Part shown: piece by piece, positions 20,725 through 31,425 of the stretch | Layout: the number at the start of each line of letters is the position of its first letter | Position numbering within the stretch: the first letter of the stretch is position 1 | NCBI RefSeq assembly: GCF_035222375.1 | Contig: NW_026946363.1 | Coordinates: 186,001-250,000, forward strand | DNA from: Podospora pseudocomata | Lineage: Eukaryota; Ascomycota; Sordariomycetes; Sordariales; Podosporaceae | Length of the DNA stretch: 64,000 nucleotides | Reading direction: 5' to 3' | Made by a program: the position numbers and the translations under genes | Notes under the pieces: model-generated | Database searches by the model: none | Told to the model about the DNA's origin: nothing | What the model saw: only the letters and a program-made list of their open reading frames with translations

Positions 20725-22137
20725 CTAAGCATCTGCCACCACTCCTCCTGGGACGACCGAAGGTGGCGGGGGGGCGGTAACAGTCACTGTGAGCACCCCT
20801 CCTGGGACAACCGACGGTGGCGGGGGGGCGGTAACAGTCACTGTAAGCACCCCTCCTGGGACAACCGGCGCTGGCGTGGTCATCGCCGTGTTAACATCGC
20901 TGGCAACCGGGGATGGAGGAGGAGGCGCGGGAACAGCTGTATCTGGGGCTACCTGGGGAATCACCACCAAGGACGTCGACTCCTGCCAGATTGTGCTGAC
21001 AGGCATTCCATTGGAGAATGATGTCACGGGCACCGTCTCAACAAGAGTGACAGTACGGCCTCCTTCCTCTCCTGCTGCTGGTGGAATGACCGGGGTTGGA
21101 GGAGGAGGAGGTAGGGGCGAGGGGGTGGTCGGTATGCTGATGGGGATGGCGGAGATAGTGATTGTTGTGTCTCCGATGGTGGGAGAAGAGGTTGGACCGG
21201 TGACAATGATTGTTGTGTCTCCGGGTGCGGGAGAAGGGGGTGAACCAATGATAGTGATGGTTTTCGTGGAGATGAATGAGATGGGCGGTGCGGGGAAAGG
21301 GACGGTGACGGTTATCGTGCTGACTGGTGGTGGTGCCGGGGTTGAGGCGATAACAGTTGGAAGACTTATGGTTATCGTACTAGCTGGCGCGCCGGAAGGT
21401 GAGGCAATGACAGTAGGGAGAGTGACGGTGATCGTGCTGCCGGCTGCTGTAGGCGAGAGCGCAACAGGGGCTGTGACGGTGATGGTACTTCCAGACGGTG
21501 GAATGGCTAGAGTTGGGTTGGGGCTAGGGTTTGAGATGGGAGAGAGGATGACCGTCACTGTGTTTACTGGGATCGGCGTGATTGTGACGAGTATGGGTGT
21601 TGGGGGAGGTGGAGATAAGGTGAGGATTATGGGGGAGGGTGCGGAGCCTGAGACAGAGGCGGCAGGCGAGGGAGCAATAGGGGTGCCGACTCGTACTGTT
21701 GTTGATGCGGCTATCACCGTGGCTGAAGGGGATACCGATGTGATCACTGGTGGACCTTGTGAGACCAGGGGAGACTCCGAAGTAACGATGATAGGACCTT
21801 GTGAAGGGCCTGAGGAAGGACTGGCCAAGGTAAGAGTAACTGGAGTGGTCGTCAAGGCAGTCACCGCGGATAGTGTGATATTGAGAGATACCACCGATGT
21901 GGCATTGGCGATTGTTGAGTTGAGTGGACCTGTACCTAGAGGAGGGCTTATGAGCACGCTCGTCTGGTTCTGCGGATCATCTGCTCGGTGGTAGATCTTT
22001 CGGGGAAAGATGTTGTTCTCGCCATTCTTCTCGTTGACATCTTGAGATGAGGCCCCGTTGAGAATGGGTGCTGGAGCAGCCAGGGTGCCGATGTCCCTGC
22101 TTGCAATGATGTAAACTATAAGAAGTAATAGATGCAT
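20725..22137 (-). CDS. Secreted Pro/Thr/Ser-rich repeat protein, cell-wall-like
   Basis: Single-exon protein of 470 residues. The ATG with its A at 22137 is chosen because it starts a good signal peptide (MHLLLLIVYIIASRDIGTLA, probable cleavage before APAP). The frame is open further upstream, but that would bury the signal. After a short polar section with several NxT/NxS sites, the rest is a repetitive Pro/Thr/Ser/Val sequence built on variants of STITVTxP and GDTTIxV. It ends in two full copies and a partial copy of an 18-residue repeat (VVPGGVLTVTVTAPPPPS). This composition suits a heavily O-mannosylated wall or surface protein. No GPI-type hydrophobic tail is present; the protein ends VVADA. 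A GTGAGT-like donor lies after the stop, so a 3' UTR intron is possible. The opposite strand is also open for 401 codons purely because of the codon pattern. Confidence 0.75.
   Translation of the reverse strand: MHLLLLIVYIIASRDIGTLAAPAPILNGASSQDVNEKNGENNIFPRKIYHRADDPQNQTSVLISPPLGTGPLNSTIANATSVVSLNITLSAVTALTTTPVTLTLASPSSGPSQGPIIVTSESPLVSQGPPVITSVSPSATVIAASTTVRVGTPIAPSPAASVSGSAPSPIILTLSPPPPTPILVTITPIPVNTVTVILSPISNPSPNPTLAIPPSGSTITVTAPVALSPTAAGSTITVTLPTVIASPSGAPASTITISLPTVIASTPAPPPVSTITVTVPFPAPPISFISTKTITIIGSPPSPAPGDTTIIVTGPTSSPTIGDTTITISAIPISIPTTPSPLPPPPPTPVIPPAAGEEGGRTVTLVETVPVTSFSNGMPVSTIWQESTSLVVIPQVAPDTAVPAPPPPSPVASDVNTAMTTPAPVVPGGVLTVTVTAPPPPSVVPGGVLTVTVTAPPPPSVVPGGVVADA
20747..20880 (-). 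repeat. 54-bp tandem repeat inside the secreted protein gene
   Basis: Two full units (20747-20800, 20801-20854) and a partial third from 20855. The unit length of 54 bp (18 codons) keeps the frame. The full copies differ by only a few bases, so the duplication is recent or homogenised. Confidence 0.9.
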
Positions 22138-23351
22138 TTTGAAGGCTTTAAGAAGAGCAGCAAGGCGTTGGTTTTTACAAGCAGCCCGAGAGGTCCTACT
22201 TGGGTTGATCAAGACATGGGACCTTCTTGTAAAGAGTTCAAAGTGAGTGTTTCAACTAAGTACTTTGGTCTGACGTCAAAGGTTACGACTTTGGTCAGCC
22301 TTCCGCAAATAATATATCTGCCTACCTATCCAGCCACTCCAAGTATTGTCTGCATGATGAAAGACCTTCAGCTCTCTTTTTTGAGCCGAACTATCCGCGT
22401 AATGTGGCCAAAGTGCGTTGTTTTCACTCTTCCGATGAGAAGTTGTTGCACGTGGGAACATCTTGAGGCCTGGAAGAAAGTTAGTATCCAAAACAAATCG
22501 TACTCTCTGAGGTTCACGAAGACTGGACAGGCGGCTCCCAGCATCCGATGTCGAGGAGTTCATGTGCACCGTGTCCTTGACACATCACCCCAATGCTCCC
22601 TGTATAACCAACATATTGGTTCCTGACGCATCATTTCCGAGTCACCTGTCAAGACAAATATCTGGGGATCGTGGAAATAATGTTGAAGAAGTATGACGAG
22701 ACATGGGTTTCTGTGGTGTAGGGGGGAGATTTTCGAAATGCGGAGGCAGTATGACACTGTCTAAGGCATCGTGCTGACGTGAATCTCGATCCGAGACAAC
22801 GCATGGCCGGAGATCACCTGTGTGTTTTTGTCAGTCCAGTCCATTCTTTCTGTGTCACCGTACCACAACGTACTCACATGGCAGGTATGGCAAGCCGGGA
22901 CCTGTGGCAAGAACTTGTAACCACGGGAAATCACATTTGTTCCTGCATATTTGGAAAGTCGGGACGTCAACCGATGGTCGTATCACGGGAGTTTTGGAGC
23001 TCGTATAGGCGGTCCTTGCGTGACAAGTTTCACAACCACACCGAGGGAACATCAACACTCTGAACACGCGGCCAGCAGCCCCATCATTTTCTGTTATATC
23101 CTTCGTCAGCTCCCACACATGCCTTCCATTGTGTAATATACATTGTTCGATTGCCATCCACATCTTCCCAATGCAAAAAGATGGTCTGAACGTGAGATGT
23201 TGTGTGTCAGTGTACTCCTTGTTGGCACACGCGCCAGTGAGCTTTCATGCCGTAACGCCGCTTATGTGATATGGGTTTGGTCAGCCCTGGAGTATGTAGC
23301 TAGAAACTGTTAAATATCGTGCACCCGAAAGAACCGATGGTAATTGAAGAC
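22138..23351. other. Gene-free stretch, 1.2 kb
   Basis: Upstream of the secreted repeat protein gene and downstream of the small membrane protein gene. Only short, domain-less open frames on both strands; it should contain the promoter of the repeat protein gene. Confidence 0.5.
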
Positions 23352-23756
23352 TTACATGCCAACTATGGTGGCCACCGCCAGAGTTATTCCCAAAATCGTG
23401 AGGAATGCAAGCATGAGACCCATAGCTCGCATTTTTCTCTCTTCTTCTTCCTCAACGGTCTCTGTGCGCGGGGCAAAAACACGGACAGTCAAGGTGCGGC
23501 GGGTGGCAGTCGGGTTGTTATTGGTCTCGACTGGGTGGTTGTTGCTCTCAAGGTCGACATGATAGAAAGGGTGAGGAGAGCGAGACTCCAAGGGAATGGA
23601 ATTCTGATAAACAGGAACAGCCTCATAGGGGGGGAAGTTTTCGGAAAGAGACGCTTCCCGGATGTTTCTGTCTCTCTCCATTGACTTGACTTCCAGACTG
23701 TTTCCTGGATGTGGCTGAAAAGTGTTCAGGTTGTGATCTTGCGAAGGAGGCGCCAT
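23352..23756 (-). CDS. Small hypothetical protein with C-terminal membrane helix
   Basis: 134-residue protein starting at the ATG with its A at 23756 (context ACCGATGG). The first 100 residues are polar with several Pro and Asn and a basic patch, TRRTLTVRVFAPR, followed by EEEEERK. A single hydrophobic helix at the extreme C-terminus (MGLMLAFLTILGITLAVATIVGM) suggests a tail-anchored or type II membrane protein. The stop TAA is part of a perfect GTAAGT donor (23350-23355), so splicing could replace it. Joining 23356 to 23286 would add MADQTHIT and stop at 23262. Both versions give nearly the same protein. I recognise no family. It is supported by composition and start context only. Confidence 0.5.
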   Translation of the reverse strand: MAPPSQDHNLNTFQPHPGNSLEVKSMERDRNIREASLSENFPPYEAVPVYQNSIPLESRSPHPFYHVDLESNNHPVETNNNPTATRRTLTVRVFAPRTETVEEEEERKMRAMGLMLAFLTILGITLAVATIVGM

Positions 23757-24934
23757 CGGTACGCAGTTGTTGAACTCGAGATGGCAGTCAGTTTTGCAGT
23801 CGGCAACTCGGGAAACTTTCTCTCGTTACTTAGGCGGCGGGCTGTCCTGTCCAGTTTCTGCCTGGCAGTGAAAAAGGCGGTTCTGAGCATCGTTCCTTCC
23901 TTGCCAGAGGAGATATCGGCTTCAGATGACGTAGGTATATTTTATTCAATTACACACCTGGCAGCCACTCCACGCCGGCCTGGCATCTCTTTGGCTGATT
24001 TCGATCATCCTCTTCATAGAGCATATCGACCAGGTGGTATCGTATGGTATGAAATGGTTGCTCCCTCCTGTGAACACACTGCCTGAGAGCCACCAATAAT
24101 GCCATCATCCAATCAGCCCCTAGCCTTCCCCACAAGCGCTCTATTTGAGTGCCTCAGAAATTTGCATGTCTTTGTAACACATCGAGTCAGTTCCATTGTC
24201 TCCAGATTGGATCCAACCTCCCATGTGTCGTCTCGGCTGTTGACATCGTCAACCGGCCCCTTTCTACGACAAGGCCGCCAAACAGATTTTGATCTGGTTA
24301 CAACAATGAGAAGACTGATCTAATCATGAAGATGCCTGGCCAACTTGGTGCGTCCAGTTGTGACAGGACCGCACACCGTGACCGCAACTTCCCATGCAGT
24401 TGGTATTTAGAGATTCTTTGTTCTGGCTTCACTCGGGAAATCGGTTGGTTACTTACCAGCACCGCCAGCCCAACAGTGCCGAGATTTTTCAAGCTTATAA
24501 TACTCCCTCACCTCTCTCCTTCAACACTTGCTTCTTCCATTCTTCAAAACCTTCCGGTCCGTCAGCTTTTCCATCCACACATCACCTCTACTTTATTCTC
24601 CATATTGTGTCTCCAAGTGCTTCAGAGTACGAGCTTCATTAAGTCAAGAAATCATCATACCATATATTCAGCACCAACACGTTTGTCGAACGCAATTTCT
24701 CGATCACGGCACACCGCCTACCCCAAAATCTAGTCCACGACTTTCATCATTTTACAGCATCGCATCTTCACATAAAACCCTTTTCACCTATTCATAATCT
24801 GGTTCTCTGTTAGCAGTTTGCATGTTATAAAGTATCGCCCAACGCATTTCTCATCTACAAACGGTATCAATACACCGATCTTGACGTCTTTTCTCACCTC
24901 TCATCCCTCCGTTGTTATTTCACTTCTCGCTATA
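23757..24934. other. Intergenic region upstream of SET-domain gene
   Basis: 1.2 kb between the small membrane protein gene (minus) and the SET gene (plus), which diverge. The last 400 bases before the SET ATG are rich in CT, CATC and CAAC, typical of a transcribed fungal leader. No gene seen. Confidence 0.5.
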
Positions 24935-26140
24935 ATGGAGCCCATCAAGATCAAGACCACCGTTCTCACCGCCGACGCTTTGGCGAAAGCCATGGCCGAG
25001 ATGCAATCCATCCTTTCCCAACTAACCCCCTCAGAGTACAACGATGCCCTGGCCATCCAGTCAGGCGACGATTCCGACCGATCAGCTCAGAAGCTGTTCT
25101 CCGACCCGGGGGGCAACGACTCGGTCAGCTCTGACCAAAACCTCACCACCACAACAACCCTTGCCTGTCCCAGTCATCCAACCACCGACGAACCCACCAC
25201 CACCGAGACAAAACCCGGGCAAAACAACTACCACATCCTCCCGCACCCGGTCCCGGTCTCCAAATCTGAGCCGCGGACTGTGAAAATCGGCACGCTAAAC
25301 AACATCCCCATCTACCACTACTTCTCCCACGCCGAGCAGTTCCTCGCAAGCCAAGAATACGCCACCCCGTTCGGGAAGCGCTTCCTCCTCGACGAGCCAG
25401 ACAGCTTGTTGCCTTCCGATGACCCCTCTGACAGGGTTTTCCACCCTCCCCCCCACTCGGAGGAGTGGTGGCCCGGTCCGGGGAACGCAAACAGGGATTT
25501 TCGATTCAAGAAATATTTTGAGATACGCAAATCGGGGCTTGGGGGGTTGGGGGCGTTTGCTACGGTGGATATTGAGATGGGTAGGGTTATCTTGCTGGAG
25601 AGGCCGCTGCTGTTGACCACGCATGGAAGGGTGGAGGATGATGTGTTGGCGATGCGGCAGGAGGGGAAGGGGATTTATAGGAGCTTGGATGGGGGAGGTG
25701 AGGTGGGGTGGGTGAGCAGGGTGAAGGATCGGAATTGGTGAGTTTATATACTGGATCTTAAGTTACCTAGTTGAGGGCGAGTTGGTAGCTAACATGATGT
25801 GTGTCTGTGTAGCTTTGATCTGGGAGGTGGGATAGGCTTCTTTGGGATTGCCTCGAGGTTCAACCATGCTTGTCGGGGTGCGGCGAATGTGAATTATAAG
25901 TATGATCATCACAGAAAGGTGATGGTTATGACGGCGAGGAGGGATATCGAGGCGGGGACGGAGCTGTTTATTGACTATGGGGCTGGGTCTTCGGCTTGCT
26001 TGTATGCCATGTATGGGTTTGTTTGTCGGTGCGGTGGGGGGTGCAGGCGGTTGACGAGGAGGGATTTGGAGGCCATGGGGGCTGGGTTGAAGGAACTTGT
26101 GAAGTGGGGGTTGGCGAGTGAGAAGGAGTTGGCGTGGTGA
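24935..26140 (+). CDS. SET-domain protein
   Basis: Two exons (24935-25737 and 25813-26140), 376 residues. The 75-nt intron has donor GTGAGT, branch GCTAAC and acceptor TAG, and it splits the SET domain. Residues 1-180 are Thr/Ser/Pro-rich with no domain. The SET core starts at about 194 (FEIRKSGLGGLGAFATVDIE, the G-x-G cofactor-binding region, then GRVILLERPLL). After the intron come FNHACRGAANV, matching the NHxCxPN-type motif, then AGTELFIDYG and a Cys-rich post-SET end (FVCRCGGGCRR). SET proteins transfer methyl groups from S-adenosylmethionine to lysine. This one resembles fungal SMYD/Set5-like members but has no MYND finger in the linker, and the motif has Ala-Ala instead of the usual Pro before Asn. 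The substrate cannot be predicted. Confidence 0.85.
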
Positions 26141-26867
26141 TTGGGGGTTTGATAGGGGGGATGAAATGCGGTAATTTATGTGGGTGATTTTCTCGCAGTA
26201 TTTTTTTTTTGTTATATTTCGCTGCTTTGGTGAATTGAACGTTGTGTTGAAGTTTTATTGATGGTCCTGGTGACAAGTTGGTTGTACAACAGAACTATTG
26301 ATACACGTCAGTATAAACGTGTATTGACCGTCGACTTACCATGCGTGTGCTTCACTTGATAAATCCCCGCAGGGACAGCGTTGGATCAAGGAAAAGGGGC
26401 TTCCAGGCGACAAGCTAGGGGTTAGGGTATGAAGGTCTTGCCCCTTTTTGACCCCTATTTGCTGATGTTATGCTGCTTCCACACCCATCATAGATCAGCA
26501 TCATGTTTCCAAGGGAGACCGGGCCTATTGATAGGGGCGCTCAACAGAAGAGGTATGTCTGTTGCGCATCATGACAAAATCGAGCAATCTGCAACCATAA
26601 ACTCCATCTGACATCCGGGCAAGAGCTCAACGCAAAGGGTCCTCTCGTCTTTCGTGAAGCACACAGAAAGGGTTAAGGTTGATTGATGGCCTCGTTCGTA
26701 TTCCGAAGTTGAACACCCTATCACACATGCAAGCGTGATATGACACAATACCACTCGAGATATTGAGGCGGCAGGAGACGGCAGGCCATGAGGAGCTTAA
26801 CTGGCGGACGGCAAGGCCAGAATCTGCAAGCCTCATCCCAATCTTTCCCGGGACGACCACATCAGGG

Positions 26868-26888
26868 ACACACACACACGCACACACC
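26868..26888. repeat. CA microsatellite
   Basis: Near-perfect (AC)n run with one G interruption. Confidence 0.8.
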
Positions 26889-29800
26889 CAGGCAGACAGA
26901 GTGTTAGGTGAATGAGCGGACGCGATCCGGCTGCATGCATCCAAAAATGCGATATTCTCCAGATTGCCATGTTGTCCGATGTGGCCTAGTGCATATGTGG
27001 CCCATCCCACACTCAGGCCTCGCTACGACGCTGAAGCAGATAGAAACCGATAGCCAGGGGAGGAAAGATAGATGGGCTCGACACCCTCTTTTTGTGAGTG
27101 ATGTGCAGAAGGGAAAGGGGTGGGGTGGTAGTATTTGTTTTCCATCCCACGGCCGGCAAACTACTGGCTCATAACGCAAGGCCGAGGGTTGCCGACGAGG
27201 TGCGTGTGCGTTTGTGTGTTGCCTTGTCCAGTATCAACCACCATTCTTCGTATTACGACTTGGTTGCAGCCTTCCTGCCAACCACTATGGATGCTTGATT
27301 TGAGCAAACACACTTGCTTCTATGATCAGTCATTTTTGCGGAGACACGCCAGCGCTTCTCTGCTCCTTGATATCAAACAGGTCTGATGTAATGTAAGCAG
27401 TCGGCCCCTCATCGTGAGATCTGATAAACAAATGGCGATATCGGCACGGCTTTTGCCTTCCTTTGCCTAGAGACGGTTGTCAAGTTTCCAAAAAAAGAAA
27501 AGAGGCTTCGAAATGAGACAAGATGACGGCTGAATTCGCAAAAGGCCAACTGGATGAGAGGCGGTGAGGCGCCGGAAAATTGAGTCATAGAAAGCCAGAT
27601 AGAGCTTCCCTTGGTGTGAGATGCTGGATGGATAGCTAGGGAGATCTCGGCATGTGCATTGGGACGGAAAGCTACTTGCTCAAATGCTGCCATGGCCGCC
27701 AAGATGAAGCTGCAGCAAGCACGCTAGGCTAATGCAGCAGATCTCGAATCGTTTTGGGCCGTCTGGGGGGAATACAGACACCAAAGCTATATGGATTGGA
27801 TGGTCGTCATGGCGAGCACTACCTAGAAATGGCTTGGTCGTAGATTGGAACCGGAAGATAGGCATTTGAACCGGGCCATCGATAACCAATCGATAATGAT
27901 ACGGACATTGAACCGCTCGTGCTTTGGTGGGAAACCGAGTGGGATACCACCACCGCCTCGGCCGCGGATGCAAGCACTCTGGGCCGTTGGTGATTCATAC
28001 GAATAAAACAGGTCGGTGGCGCACGAATGAGAAATGAATTTTGCTCTGGCGTGAATATCGAGCAAATCCTCGGAGGGAACAGCCGCAATTGGGTGTGAAT
28101 GAGCTGTTAATTGAGGGGCCGGTGGAGGTATAAGACCCGAATATGAAGAGGTGCAGACGCCGGACGGGCCATAGTCTGATACGAGAGATAGCCGAGCGCT
28201 CAATGCCTGTGAGCACCCATGTGGCTTCTAGAACGATTGGACAATGAACAAAGTGTGCGAGGCACGGCGAATGTATGTAATCCATGTCGGCACAATCTAG
28301 ATGATGCGTATACACCCGCTGTATGTCATGGCCGTCTCGGCATCATGAGCATATGTCTGCCTTTCATATGTCAACCTCCGCCGAGAAAAAGACCGGTCTG
28401 GCCGGAAAGCTCCGGAGAGCATCGACCTCACCTCTTCGATGCCGTAATGGGGCCGAGGACCCTCGATGACATCTTGATCGACCGATCCAGAAAGACAGAA
28501 GCTGGTGTGGTGGAGGGGCATCCGGCTTTACTGACTTGGGCTGGCCGAGCCACAATCTTGGTCCAGAATGAGCAAGTCTGAGATGGCGGTCAACATGTTG
28601 CGCCCTAGTAATGCTTTTTGGGGTATCTTCCAATTGGCGAAGGAATATTATTCCGTGGGGAAGGGACAACAAGAACATGGAGTCCAATTAGATAGCCAAG
28701 TTTTCCCACCTTCTCGGTTTCTACGGCTTACGGGACACAGCCAGCGGTCCCTTTGGCACGTTTGGCACGGAGATGGTGGTGAGAAAACCGGGGGAGGGTA
28801 CCCCACGCGGGCTATGGAGTGGACGTCAGTCTCCCGGGCAGATCGGGACCTGCCTCTGGGCGTATGCCAAATGTTGTCGGCCTAGGACCCCAGCCAAACG
28901 GAAAGCTATCCGGTTCAGGTGTCATGGTGGCATCCAGAGCTATTTGCTGGCTCAACTGGTTGACGACCAAAGGTAGAACGAGTGGCCGTCCCCAAAACTC
29001 CAATGCCATTTCATTACGTCTCAGAACACACAACAACCACTGGCTGTCTGCCTAGTTCCGTATACTAACGGGTAGCGGTTTACAGATGTGTGTGGTGAGA
29101 CCCGTGGGGGTAAAGGAGAGAATGGGTAGGCCGATAAGGTGCTTTTGTGGCATGATTGGGGGATGCCGGAGGGGAGAGGCTGAGAGGGACCCCGCCTCGA
29201 CCAGAGTGTGTGCCAAGTTCAGCGCACCATCGTGCGTTGACCGACGTTACTCTGAATCCCGGGAAGTTGTGTACACGCTTTTAGAACCGGCATGGAGTTT
29301 GATGTATATCGCTCATGGAGGCTCGACAGGGGGAGGGAGGGATATTGACATCCGGGTGAGATGGAGGTCGTCCGCGCCTCTCTTGCTTGTGATACTGCTT
29401 GCTGAGTTGGCCCTTCTTTCCGAGCGGTGGCAAGATGAGTTTTCCCTCATCCGATAAGCTCCGAGCAGCGGATGTTTGATATATCGAGCCACGCCCGAGA
29501 GTAATCCGGGGAACTCTCCACAGAGCGATAAGCCACCTCAGAGCTCACAGGGAAATGTGATGGGTCAAAACGCCATACTATCCGGGCCTGTCGAGCTGGC
29601 AACCTGGAAGTGCAGAGTGCAGACCGACCGCCTGTTGACGGCCAGAGAACACAGGCAGCCGTGACGCAGGCATCCCCAGCACCAGGAATCGGATGAGACA
29701 TCTGCGGGAGAGAGAAAGTTGAGTTGACGGGTGCTGTGCGTACAAGCTGTGCTGCAGCTGGTTTCCCTTGCAGCACGGATGGAAGCAGCGAAGTTTTTTC

Positions 29801-30473
29801 TGTGGGCTGCCCTGGTTTTAGTCGAGCGCCAAGACATGGCTTTTGGCGGGGTTGTTCCCTCTAGCTCCAAGTTTCACACCCCACCTTTTCTCAGCCGAGG
29901 GGCAGCGAGGCACCACAAGCCAGCGAGGGGCAGCATTTCGAGGCTTGCCATTTGCTATCACCTATGCACATTCTGCTTCCTTAAGACGCGGCCATCTAAG
30001 ATAAGACATTGTGAGAGGTAAAGTGAGGTTGTAATATGCCAGGTCCCAACCATCCCAAAGAGGCAGTCGACACCATCAGGATGAGCCAGAACACGGAGCG
30101 AAACGCGAGGGCAGCCTAACCATGAGGAGACACCTCTAACACAGACCGGGATACCTCTCATCATGGTGTGTGATGCACAGCGATGCGCCTGCGTCTCTCA
30201 TCCTGTTGACCGACTCCACCAGCGGCATGGAATTTGACTCCTTCCCGCTTGGGGTGGTCCTAGTTTTCTTTTTGTCTCGCCTTTTTTTTTTGCGGTTGAC
30301 CAGTGAGTGTGGTTTTACAACGCTGACACCCCCAAGCCCAAGCCTCCTTCTCCTGCAACCACACACGAGCTTACTACAACCGTCCATTCTTCGTACGCTC
30401 CGGCCGCAGCAGGATACGTACCTCGCCTGGCTCTAGGACCTTGGAGTCAAGAAGCACTTCCTCGCCTTACTTT

Positions 30474-30507
30474 CCGCCCTCCCCTTCTTCTTCTTTTCTT
30501 CTTCACC
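30474..30507 (+). promoter_or_regulatory. Pyrimidine-rich leader directly before APRT start
   Basis: Almost unbroken C/T tract (TTCTTC repeats) ending in CACC just before the ATG. CT tracts mark transcription start regions of well-expressed filamentous fungal genes. The CACCATGA context supports this ATG. Confidence 0.5.
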
Positions 30508-31425
30508 ATGAGCGCCCCCGCCGACTCTGCCCAACCTCTGGCGTCGACCAGCAACGATCAAGTTCCCACCTCTGCTGATATCACCACCAGCGATGCCTCG
30601 AGAGGACAGTCCGCCTCCGCCTCCGCCAGTGCCTCCGAACTCGCCCGTACAAAGATAACTCTCCAGGGCGCCCTCAAGTCGTTCCAGGACTTTCCCATTC
30701 CCGGTATCAACTTCATCGATATCCTCCCCTTGTTCCAGGACCCCGCCATCCACAACGCCCTGCTCCGCGCCCTCGAGCTCCAGGTGCTCGAGTTTGTTGG
30801 CAGCTTGAAGCCCGATGTGGTTGTGGGGTTGGATGCGCGGGGTTTCCTCTTCGGCCCTTCGCTCGCCCTGAAGCTCGATGCGAGCTTCGTGCCCGTCCGC
30901 AAAAAGGGCAAGATGCCCGGCCCCTGCGTGACGGCTGCCTATGAGAAGGAGTACGGCACCGACTTTTTCCAGATGCAAGAGGGTGCTATCAAGCCGGGCC
31001 AGAAGGTCCTGGTCGTAGATGACATTATTGCTACCGGTACGTTTTTCCTGAACTGAACTAAGTGGAATATTGCGCCATTGCGGCGGCCATTCACCACCCC
31101 TGGAACATCCCCGCCAATGGGTTTCCCAAATTTTTTAGCACCGCCCCCTGCTTTCGAAAAAAACCGGCCGCTGTTGCGGTCATACGTTGGGAAACCGCTC
31201 AAAAGCTTGGTTCTTCCGAGCTTCCTAAAAAGCCACAAATGAAACGAGCCTAGACTAACACAATCTTCACTCACAGGTGGATCTGCCGCGGCCGCTGGCA
31301 CCTTGGTGAAGCAGCTCGGAGGTGAGCTGGTCGGCTATCTCTTCATCCTCGAGATTGCCTTCCTCAAGGGCCGTGAGAAGCTCGGTGGCGTTCCTACCAT
31401 TACTCTCCTCGAGACGGATGAGTAA
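30508..31425 (+). CDS. apt1: Adenine phosphoribosyltransferase
   Basis: Purine salvage enzyme joining adenine to PRPP to give AMP and pyrophosphate; cytosolic. Two exons (30508-31036 and 31277-31425) give 225 residues. The 240-nt intron is long for this window (donor GTACGT, acceptor CACAG). It interrupts the PRPP-binding loop, whose two halves rejoin as [18 protein letters not shown], the signature of this family. Upstream are the typical segments [32 protein letters not shown] and [12 protein letters not shown]. The end, [12 protein letters not shown], is also family-like. Compared with yeast Apt1 (about 187 residues) there is an extra Ser/Ala/Thr-rich N-terminal extension of about 40 residues, probably disordered. 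Convergent with the mannosidase gene. Confidence 0.95.

Larger units (their letters stand above)
26141..30507. other. Gene-free stretch, 4.4 kb
   Basis: Between the SET gene and APRT. It contains only short open frames on both strands without domains, a telomere-like TAGGGGTTAGGG (26417-26428) and a CA microsatellite (about 26868-26888). The final 35 bases before APRT are pyrimidine-rich. Confidence 0.5.

Noticed and set aside
26417-26428. TAGGGGTTAGGG as a chromosome end or subtelomere marker
   Set aside because: Housekeeping genes on both sides and only two imperfect units; treated as a dispersed motif.
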